21,131 nt of DNA from a virus: IMG/VR virus record IMGVR_UViG_3300008266_000760, positions 1,265-22,395 of that record; one strand, 5' to 3'. Of the stretch, positions 14,053-19,863 are shown one piece after another. The translations under genes and the position numbers were made by a program. The notes beneath the pieces are model-generated. The model was given only the letters and a program-made list of their open reading frames with translations, ran no database searches and was not told where the DNA came from. How positions within the stretch are numbered: position 1 is the stretch's first letter; each line of letters starts with the position of its first letter.

Positions 14053-14309
14053 GTAACATATGTTGGAACATTTATTTTATTTTTAGCTACCGCACCAGCG
14101 GATTTCATTGCGTTAATAGATTGTTCTACTACATCATTTTGTTTTTTATTATTTGTTTTATCGTAGTGTTCAAGGATTTTATTATAGGTAAATTTTCTTA
14201 ACCATATAGGCATATCATATATTGTATTATAATCATACCCTCCTTGACCATAAAACACTATTTCATGGATTTGAGTAAATAAATTACCCCTATACTCAGG
14301 CGTCAGGCC
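14034..14309 (-). CDS. Frameshift extension of the gp26-like protein (tail assembly chaperone second part)
   Basis: This open frame of 91 codons has no ATG start where one is needed. The only start-like codon near its head is GTG 14258, with no ribosome binding site, and the first in-frame ATG lies at 14213 inside the well-formed stretch TIYDMPIWLRKFTYNKI. Upstream of the GTG the frame remains open and protein-like (GLTPEYRGNLFTQIHEI, 14309-14259) up to a run of seven T just before the stop codon of the gp26-like gene. A +1 (or -2) ribosomal slip on that run would fuse it to the preceding 250 residues. The position, directly before the tape measure, is that of lambda gpT, the frameshifted half of the G/GT tail chaperone. 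If no frameshift occurs, it would be a 74-residue protein starting with GTG. The C-terminal tail is basic (VTKASKK). Confidence 0.7.
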   Translation of the reverse strand, partial: GLTPEYRGNLFTQIHEIVFYGQGGYDYNTIYDMPIWLRKFTYNKILEHYDKTNNKKQNDVVEQSINAMKSAGAVAKNKINVPTYVTKASKK

Positions 14310-15060
14310 AAAAAAAGTTAATCCCGATTGGGATAGTGATGTCCTCCTCTACACCATTATCAAATACATAATGATATTTTAAATCTATACCAGGACTAAC
14401 TGAACTAAAATATTCTCTAAATGCTCTAGAATCTTTAGCTAGCAATCCATAGTCAATGAATTCTCTAATGGTCTTTTTATCATAATCTCCATTTACTGAA
14501 AGAATCATATGACGGAATCTAGTTGTAACTTCAAAATTACCTTTAGGATCAAGTTTTTTCAATCCTTGAATTTCTCTATCAATAGATTGCTCATCACCAT
14601 GAGTTAATAATTTAAAAGTAATTACATTTCCTGTGTGAGGTAATTTAAAAGTAAATTCATTTTTACCTTTTTCACTAATTAATTCCTCATTTAGAAATTT
14701 TTCTTTAACTGTTGTTAAATCTATATTAACTGTTTCTTCAACATCACCGTATTCTGGGTAGTAATTAAATGAATAATCTTTACCATAACCAAGAACACGA
14801 GCTGCTAACATCACAGCATCTTTATCACCAACTAACAAATCATTGTAATCAAATTTAGTTACAAGCATAGATTGTAACAATTTGTCAATAACAATTCCTT
14901 GTTTAATGTAGTTTTGGTTAGTTAAAATATCTTCTTCTCTAGCAGTCATGTATTTCATTTCTACTTTTCCTTCTGCTAAAGGATGACCTTCAGGGTACAA
15001 TATACCTTTTGAAGGCAATTCTACAACTTCTGTTGGGAACTTAAATTTATTTTCTTCCAT
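14296..15060 (-). CDS. gp26-family baseplate / tail assembly protein (T4_baseplate-like)
   Basis: This 254-residue protein matches the T4 gp26-type family by its N-terminal pattern VELPSKGILYPEGHPLAEGK (about 13-32) and MKYMTAREEDILTNQNYI (about 35-52), followed by IVIDKLLQSML. T4 gp26 (208 residues) is needed for assembly of the baseplate hub; in other T4-like phages this gene sits between the tube and the tape measure. It ends NFFWPDA at a TGA, four codons after two Phe codons written TTT TTT T. Slipping there into the next open frame would give a 341-residue product (342 for a -2 slip). Its own motif-bearing upstream region (15061-15110) follows a strong terminator, so it probably starts a transcript. 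I infer a tail assembly chaperone role; the classical annotation would be baseplate hub subunit. Confidence 0.82.
   Translation of the reverse strand: MEENKFKFPTEVVELPSKGILYPEGHPLAEGKVEMKYMTAREEDILTNQNYIKQGIVIDKLLQSMLVTKFDYNDLLVGDKDAVMLAARVLGYGKDYSFNYYPEYGDVEETVNIDLTTVKEKFLNEELISEKGKNEFTFKLPHTGNVITFKLLTHGDEQSIDREIQGLKKLDPKGNFEVTTRFRHMILSVNGDYDKKTIREFIDYGLLAKDSRAFREYFSSVSPGIDLKYHYVFDNGVEEDITIPIGINFFWPDA
14310..14316 (-). other. Candidate programmed frameshift site (run of seven T)
   Basis: The coding strand reads AAC TTT TTT TGG CCT GAC GCC TGA in the gp26-like frame. Phe-tRNA on the second TTT can re-pair with TTT after sliding +1, giving AAC TTT TTT (T) GGC CTG ACG and entering the open frame that ends at 14034. 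A -2 slide gives the same frame with one extra Phe. A -1 slide meets a stop at once (TTG GCC TGA), so it is ruled out. Confidence 0.65.
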
Positions 15061-15088
15061 AAATATTTTTTAATAACTTTATTATCGT

Positions 15089-15098
15089 ATATAAATAT
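15089..15098 (-). promoter_or_regulatory. Late-promoter-like motif before the gp26-like gene
   Basis: The coding strand reads CATATATTTATATACGATAATAAAG, with ATG 15060 about 29 nt after the motif. It holds the shared 9-bp ATATTTATA and lies just beyond the terminator of the tail tube gene. It differs from the other four copies after the core (TACG rather than A-rich). Confidence 0.4.
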
Positions 15099-15103
15099 AT
15101 GAG

Positions 15104-15134
15104 AAAAAAAGAAGCTCGCAAAAATTTGCGAGCT
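15104..15134 (-). terminator. Intrinsic terminator after the tail tube gene
   Basis: A perfect 10-bp stem, AGCTCGCAAA paired with TTTGCGAGCT (15134-15125 with 15122-15113), with a 2-nt loop is followed on the minus strand by TTCTTTTTTTCTC. It starts 22 nt after the tail tube stop codon. This is the clearest terminator in the window and would insulate the abundant tube transcript from the gp26-like gene. Confidence 0.85.
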
Positions 15135-15156
15135 CTTTTGGTTTTCTTTTATTAGA

Positions 15157-15645
15157 TTAGAAGTTCAATACACAGTAATCAGGTTGAACTGTCATTGTAA
15201 GGTTTACTGCAGTACCATCATCATCCCAGTTGTAATCACCAAAATTGGCTTCAGTAATTAACGCACCTTTGATAATCCATTCTGATACGATATCACCTAC
15301 AGGTCCTAATACATCGAAAGTTAAATCTTTCTTATAGAAATCTGAATAACCATCACGACCAGTTACTGATTCGTGGTGTAAACGAACCCATTCCATCACT
15401 GCTTGAGCACCTGAAGGAGTGATAGGATCGAACAATGTAAACTGAATTGTACCCCATGTTGTTTTTCCTTTCACAAAACGTTGTACGTTAATGTGATTCA
15501 AAGGAACAGTACCTTGAGTTAAGTTTACAGCACCAACACCTTTAATTTCATATGCTGGGATCCCGTCAATGTACATGATAAAGCGATTCGTTTGCTTTGG
15601 TTCAAAGGCGGTGAAAAATATTTCGTTTGGATCTAATACTGCCAT
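15157..15645 (-). CDS. 19: Tail tube protein (gp19-like)
   Basis: This 162-residue protein is close in length to T4 gp19 (163 residues). Family features are the N-terminal PKQTNRFIMYIDGIPAYEIKG (about 16-36), the long strand-turn region with VPLNHINVQRFVKGKTTWGT (about 48-67), LFDPITPSGAQAVMEWVRLH (about 71-90), and the closing LTMTVQPDYCVLNF. It forms the inner tube through which DNA passes, stacked in hexameric rings on the baseplate. It follows the sheath gene, has its own late-type motif 45 nt downstream of the sheath stop codon, and ends in a strong terminator. This fits a protein needed in many copies. Its codon choice looks richer in C and G at third positions than the neighbouring baseplate genes, which may reflect high expression. 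Confidence 0.95.
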   Translation of the reverse strand: MAVLDPNEIFFTAFEPKQTNRFIMYIDGIPAYEIKGVGAVNLTQGTVPLNHINVQRFVKGKTTWGTIQFTLFDPITPSGAQAVMEWVRLHHESVTGRDGYSDFYKKDLTFDVLGPVGDIVSEWIIKGALITEANFGDYNWDDDGTAVNLTMTVQPDYCVLNF

Positions 15646-15665
15646 TTTATTTATCTATTTGTTTA

Positions 15666-15675
15666 TTATAAATAT
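15666..15675 (-). promoter_or_regulatory. Late-promoter-like motif before the tail tube gene
   Basis: The coding strand reads GAATATTTATAATAAAC, with ATG 15645 about 20 nt after the motif and preceded by AAA. The 15-base core equals that of the tape measure gene. It fills most of the 45-nt gap between sheath and tube genes. Confidence 0.45.
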
Positions 15676-15690
15676 TCAATCTTTAAAAAA

Positions 15691-17421
15691 TTATGCTGGG
15701 AAAGTAGCACCTGTTGGTAAGATGTTGAAATCCAAGTAAATGAATTCTGCAGTCTTAGTAGGTTGGATATAAATTTGACCTACCATCTGATTTCTATCAA
15801 TTACATCAGCTGTGTTATTACTATCATCCATGATTACTTTGAAAGCATACAAACCTTGACGTTGTTGTACTGATTCTAAGTATGGGTTAACTTGGCTTAA
15901 GAATTGGTTTCTTGTAGCGATAGTATTTTGTTCGAATACTAAGTTTTGAGCTACTTGAGAAATGTAAGACTTAAGTTGAATTAACAAACGACGAACATTT
16001 ACACGATCAAGAGCAGATGCTCTAGTTTGTAATGTTTTCTGACCGTATACTACAACTCCTGTTCCAGGGAATGTTGCAATTGGGTTAACTTTGTTTGTAT
16101 ATAAAGTATCACGGTTAGCTTGAGATAATTTCTTTTCAGCTCTAATTACTGTGCTTAAACCACCTCTGTTAATACCTGCTGGGGCAAACCATGGTTCAGA
16201 AACACTATCATTGTAAGCATAAACACCACCTACCATTGTTGAAGCTGGTACCCATACTCTTTGAGCTGAATCTGGATCAATTGTTTGAACCCAAGGCCAG
16301 TAAGTAGCAGCATATGAAGTATTTTTAGCATTTGCTTGAGTAGTTACATCACTAATGCTTGAGCTATAAGGTACTAAATCAACTACGTAAATAGCATCAC
16401 CTCTAAATTGTGTGTTATTAATTGCTGTAGTTACTTGTGATGCTCCTAAATTAGCAGTTGCTGCTGAAAGGCCAGGAGTTAATAATATGTTATATCTGTA
16501 GTCATCTGCATTACCTAACAAATTAATCATTTGAGTGTAAGCACTTGCTGTAATACCTTGAATGTTTGTAGAAGCTACATCAATATTGTTATAGAAATCA
16601 GCAACTCCTACGAATAAATTACCTGTTGCACCACCAAATGAACCACTAGCATTTGAAGGAATTGAACCAGTAAATTGTGCTTGTGCTACACCAGCATTGT
16701 TAAAGTAGAATGGAGTTGGAGTTAATACATCACTTACATAAACGTATCTTGAGTTATTTGGATAATCACCAATTACTTCAATTTGATTATCTTGAGCATT
16801 GTATTGTCTATATTGGTTACCAATAATTCTAGATACATAGTTAGGAGCTGTTGGGTCCATTGATAGATTAGTCCAAGTTTCTAATACAGTAGGATTAGTA
16901 GTTGTATCATTACCTTGTCTAATTAATAGACTAAATGTTCCTGATGAAGTATCGTAGTTAGAAATTTGCCATCTAACATTATCAGCAGAACCACTTGTTA
17001 ATGCACCAAAAGCATCTTGAGAAGATGTGCTATTTTGAAGTGCACCTTCAGAAATTGTTTTTAATCTGAAAGCTTCATTACCATCAGCATTTAATATTGG
17101 AGTACCTAATGAACCTGAAGTTGATGCTTCTGAAAATGAACCAGTTACTACTCTTGATACTAAAAGAGTTTGACCTCCATTTGCAAAATAGTTGTAAGCA
17201 GCAATTGAAGTAAAGTAAGTGTAAACTTGGCTAGCACTTAAAAAAGTAGTACCGAATTTATTTTGGTAATCACTATATGAAGTAACAATTGTTGGTACTT
17301 CAACTGGACCTTTTACTGTAGGACCGATAATAGCTGCTCCAACGGTTACTGGTTGAGAAGATACAAATGAGTTATCGTTTTCTAACGCTAATACACCCGG
17401 AGATATTAATGTTTCTGCCAT
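15691..17421 (-). CDS. 18: Tail sheath protein (gp18-like)
   Basis: This 576-residue protein is the contractile sheath subunit. It opens with the family's typical MAETLISPGVLALENDNSF and VTVGAAIIGPTVKGPVEVPT. Next come SYSDYQNKFG, and AAYNYFANGGQTLLVSRVV (about 74-92). A variable surface-exposed middle (about 100-280, rich in Ser, Thr and Asn) follows. The conserved C-terminal core includes EPWFAPAGINRGGL, VNPIATFPGTGVVVYGQKTL and NVRRLLIQLKSYISQVAQNL, and closes with EFIYLDFNILPTGATFPA. T4 gp18 is 659 residues, so this version is slightly shorter. Subunits slide on contraction to drive the tube into the cell. It lies between the small coiled-coil gene and the tube gene, and has its own upstream late-type motif and an AAA before the ATG. 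Its Ser/Thr-rich insertion could be a target of the neighbouring glycosyltransferases, but nothing in the sequence proves this. Confidence 0.96.
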   Translation of the reverse strand: MAETLISPGVLALENDNSFVSSQPVTVGAAIIGPTVKGPVEVPTIVTSYSDYQNKFGTTFLSASQVYTYFTSIAAYNYFANGGQTLLVSRVVTGSFSEASTSGSLGTPILNADGNEAFRLKTISEGALQNSTSSQDAFGALTSGSADNVRWQISNYDTSSGTFSLLIRQGNDTTTNPTVLETWTNLSMDPTAPNYVSRIIGNQYRQYNAQDNQIEVIGDYPNNSRYVYVSDVLTPTPFYFNNAGVAQAQFTGSIPSNASGSFGGATGNLFVGVADFYNNIDVASTNIQGITASAYTQMINLLGNADDYRYNILLTPGLSAATANLGASQVTTAINNTQFRGDAIYVVDLVPYSSSISDVTTQANAKNTSYAATYWPWVQTIDPDSAQRVWVPASTMVGGVYAYNDSVSEPWFAPAGINRGGLSTVIRAEKKLSQANRDTLYTNKVNPIATFPGTGVVVYGQKTLQTRASALDRVNVRRLLIQLKSYISQVAQNLVFEQNTIATRNQFLSQVNPYLESVQQRQGLYAFKVIMDDSNNTADVIDRNQMVGQIYIQPTKTAEFIYLDFNILPTGATFPA

Positions 17422-17445
17422 TTTGTAGAGTTAATTATTGTTTTG

Positions 17446-17455
17446 TTATAAATAT
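17446..17455 (-). promoter_or_regulatory. Late-promoter-like motif before the tail sheath gene
   Basis: The coding strand reads AACATATTTATAACAAAAC, with ATG 17421 about 24 nt after the motif. This is one of five exact copies of ATATTTATA found before late-gene starts. The sheath is an abundant protein, so a promoter here is expected. Confidence 0.45.
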
Positions 17456-17472
17456 GTTAAATTTTTTCAAAA

Positions 17473-17721
17473 TTATCTCGAGACTATTTCTCCCGTGGAT
17501 AAATTTATGTTTACATCACCATATTTTTCTTGTAACAAAGCACCAATTTCTACTTCGGCATTTTTAATTTGTGATAACTCTTCGATTAATTGTTCTTTTT
17601 GTAATTCTAAATCTTGTATGTTGATTTCAAGAATTCCAAAACGTTCAACTAAATCTCCTCTTTTATTATTTAATTCTTGTAATTTAGATAACTCTTCTGG
17701 TGTTAAAACTTTATTTTCCAT
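17473..17721 (-). CDS. Small coiled-coil protein
   Basis: From the ATG at 17721 this gives 82 residues (MENKVLTPEELSKLQELNNK...). A longer frame reaches 17757, but the extra 12 residues lie inside the preceding gene; ATG 17721 is one nt after the heptosyltransferase stop codon, the tight spacing seen across this cluster. Residues 8-55 form a strong heptad coiled coil (LQELNNKRGDLVERFGILEI, LELQKEQLIEELSQIKNAE), broken by a glycine near the middle, as in prefoldin-like hairpins. The C-terminus (YGDVNINLSTGEIVSR) is beta-like. Similar short proteins lie near sheath genes of some T4-like phages; their function is unknown to me. It could be a tail chaperone or scaffold factor. Confidence 0.7.
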   Translation of the reverse strand: MENKVLTPEELSKLQELNNKRGDLVERFGILEINIQDLELQKEQLIEELSQIKNAEVEIGALLQEKYGDVNINLSTGEIVSR

Positions 17722-17722
17722 G

Positions 17723-18922
17723 TTAATAAATATTAAGCAATTTATTAAGAGATTCAATTACTCGAGAAGGTTCAATAACTTTTGTACATTCAAATTGACG
17801 TGGAGTATCCTTATGATCTGGGCACCATTCCCAATCACCTGGATTTAACCAATGACGATTAAAGCATCCTCTACAAACTCTAGGATTATCAGGGAATATA
17901 CGTTCACAATCTTGCATTTCAGTATATGGATAACTAAATCCTGAAATTAAAACTGTTGGGGTATTTAATGACCAGGATAACCAACTTAATCCGCTTCCTA
18001 CACCAATAAAAGCATCGGCATCACGAATATCAACCATTCTATCTTCTAAAGGAAAATCTCCGGTTTTATTAATTACTCCTGTTAAAGTTCCACCAAGTTT
18101 TGAATCATGCCACTCATCACCTAAAGGTTCTTGAGTTAACATAACGACTTTATAATCTTTGCTATTTAAATAATCAATAACCGTTTGCCAACCTTTTGGA
18201 TACATCCAATACTTAGCGTGAGCTGAAGCATGAGGGGCAATAACAACATATTTACCTTCAATATCTGTTTTTCTATCAGGAGTATTAATTATAGGTTTAA
18301 CTTCTCTATATTTCATCCCTAATATTTCAGTAGCAGTTTGTTGTAAAGGATATTTTTTAAAATCAATAGGAGTTTTATCAAATACTACTTTTTTATCGTC
18401 ATAAAACCAACCAATAGCAAACATACCATATAAATTATTTACTTCAGTTCCGGGTTTTACGAATTGAATTTCGGGGTAATTTCCTTCAAACCAATCATTG
18501 TGAAAAGTTGAGCAAACTAATTCACAATTGTTTTCTTTTCTAAATTCCTCAATTACTGGGAACCAAGCTAATGTATCTCCTAATGCTGTAGAATCTATAT
18601 GAACGTATACTCTTTTACCTGTTGGATCAAAATTATGTTCCAAAACTAAAGAATTAGTTTCTTTATCATAAATTTCAATACGCCATCTAACTAAATATTT
18701 TATATTAGGTCGAGTCCACATATTATTACTAATTGTGTTCTCAAACAATACTCTATTTGTTTTACTATTAACAAATTTTATAACATATTCTTTTTGGAGG
18801 GGACCTAAAATTTCTACAAATGCTCCATTAACAAAATTAATGTTAAATGTATTTTCAGGTTTTTTATGAGGTATTCCTAAAATTTTAGTATTGTTATACT
18901 CATTGATTAAAACTTCTTTCAT
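17723..18922 (-). CDS. Protein O-heptosyltransferase-like GT9 enzyme (TibC/Aah, BAHT family)
   Basis: This 399-residue protein matches bacterial autotransporter heptosyltransferases. An N-terminal beta domain (about 25-97: FNINFVNGAFVEILGP, YVIKFVNSKTNRVLFE, NMWTRPNIKYLVRWRIEIYD) precedes a GT-B fold. The first Rossmann part has VYVHIDSTALGDTLAWFPVI (106-125), where D110 and G115-D116 match the acceptor/catalytic loop of the family. The second has YVVIAPHASAHAKYW and the donor-site segment DADAFIGVGSGLSWLSWSLN (301-320). The C-terminus holds the family's metal-binding cysteine set: C350-x2-C353-x13-C367-x11-C379, ending in RQFECTKVI; in TibC such cysteines bind iron. Known members transfer heptose from ADP-heptose to Ser of autotransporters. 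Here the target may be a virion or host surface protein. It is the third gene of an ATGA-coupled set and precedes the coiled-coil and sheath genes. Confidence 0.85.
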   Translation of the reverse strand: MKEVLINEYNNTKILGIPHKKPENTFNINFVNGAFVEILGPLQKEYVIKFVNSKTNRVLFENTISNNMWTRPNIKYLVRWRIEIYDKETNSLVLEHNFDPTGKRVYVHIDSTALGDTLAWFPVIEEFRKENNCELVCSTFHNDWFEGNYPEIQFVKPGTEVNNLYGMFAIGWFYDDKKVVFDKTPIDFKKYPLQQTATEILGMKYREVKPIINTPDRKTDIEGKYVVIAPHASAHAKYWMYPKGWQTVIDYLNSKDYKVVMLTQEPLGDEWHDSKLGGTLTGVINKTGDFPLEDRMVDIRDADAFIGVGSGLSWLSWSLNTPTVLISGFSYPYTEMQDCERIFPDNPRVCRGCFNRHWLNPGDWEWCPDHKDTPRQFECTKVIEPSRVIESLNKLLNIY

Positions 18923-19863
18923 ATATGATTATTAAATAAATTTATTAATTCTTTTGAACGATTAAACCATGATAATTCTTGTGCTGTATTTAAAGAATTT
19001 TTTCTATATTCACCATATTTTTGGGTGATATCCTTTAAACCTCTTAACATTTCTTTTAAATCACGAGGAGCTCTCCACAATCCATGAAATGTAGTTGATT
19101 CTTCAATCCATCCAAGTATAGGTAAACCACAAGCTGCTGCTTCTAATAAAGTTAAATTAGGATGACCAGCTTCTAACTCACTTGGATGTAAAAATATAGT
19201 ATGAGAAGTATAAATTTGTCTTAAATCATCATTTGAAGGTTCCCATATTATTGTTAATTTAGGATAACCTCTAACCCAAGGATTATCTTTAACCCAATTT
19301 TCATTATTTTTTGGACCAACAATAGTAATAGGTAAATCAGCAGCCATTGCTAATTGTACTCCTAATCCAAATCCTTTTCTATCATATGCGCCATAACCTC
19401 CTAAACCATTATTTGCTAACATTAATAAGTTATGAGATATTGGAGGTGTTTCATTTGGGTAAAAAATATTAGTATTTACACCATGTGAAAAATAATGTAC
19501 ATTAGGTAAATCAAAATATTCAACTAAATAACGAGCTGGGACTAATGAAAAAATAGATTTAGCCATTGCTTCTCTATTTTCTTTATATACACCTGAATCT
19601 TTTCCATAATGATATGCATGGTGATCATGGTGTTGGAATATATAAGGAATACCTCTATCTGCTAATTCTAAAGCTAAATTAGCAACATGAACCATAACAA
19701 TATCATATTCACCTGGAATGATTTCTGAGGCGAATTTAATATCTACTTCGTGACCTAATTCTTTTAAATTACAAGTGAATTCCCATACGATTTTTTCTAT
19801 AGCACCCCACGCTGGAGGTGGGATTGGGATTCCACAACCTGGATTGACTTGACAAATTTTCAT
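18919..19863 (-). CDS. Glycosyltransferase, GT4-like (GT-B fold)
   Basis: This 314-residue protein begins MKICQVNPGCGIPIPPPAWG with the glycine-rich loop and AIEKIVWEF helix typical of GT4 enzymes, where the nucleotide-sugar transferases start with an 'xxGGxE' type motif (here WGAIEK). SHGVNTNIFYP (126-136) is the interdomain hinge found in GT4. IVGPKN (181-186) starts the donor domain strands, and HPSELEAGHPNLTLLEAAACGLPIL (226-250) is the donor-binding Glu-rich region, two residues longer than the usual E-x7-E. An HxDHHAYHYG stretch (79-87) is an unusual His-rich feature. No membrane segment is seen, so it is cytoplasmic. It overlaps both neighbours by ATGA, indicating one coupled unit with the heptosyltransferase. 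The sugar and acceptor cannot be told from sequence. Confidence 0.87.
   Translation of the reverse strand: MKICQVNPGCGIPIPPPAWGAIEKIVWEFTCNLKELGHEVDIKFASEIIPGEYDIVMVHVANLALELADRGIPYIFQHHDHHAYHYGKDSGVYKENREAMAKSIFSLVPARYLVEYFDLPNVHYFSHGVNTNIFYPNETPPISHNLLMLANNGLGGYGAYDRKGFGLGVQLAMAADLPITIVGPKNNENWVKDNPWVRGYPKLTIIWEPSNDDLRQIYTSHTIFLHPSELEAGHPNLTLLEAAACGLPILGWIEESTTFHGLWRAPRDLKEMLRGLKDITQKYGEYRKNSLNTAQELSWFNRSKELINLFNNHI

Noticed and set aside
14196-14245. AAGGAGGG followed by an ATG (14236) inside the frameshift ORF, resembling a ribosome binding site plus start
   Set aside because: The ATG opens only 12 codons before a stop codon and is out of frame with the ORF; the purine run simply encodes Gln-Gly-Gly.
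15691-15720. Weak 5-bp hairpin followed by a T run at the end of the sheath gene
   Set aside because: The stem includes a wobble pair and is too short to call a terminator; sheath and tube may be partly co-transcribed.
17438-17848. Plus-strand open frame of 136 codons across the sheath/coiled-coil/heptosyltransferase boundary
   Set aside because: It is antisense to two convincing genes, Cys/Ser/Phe-rich, and mirrors their codon pattern; treated as a shadow.
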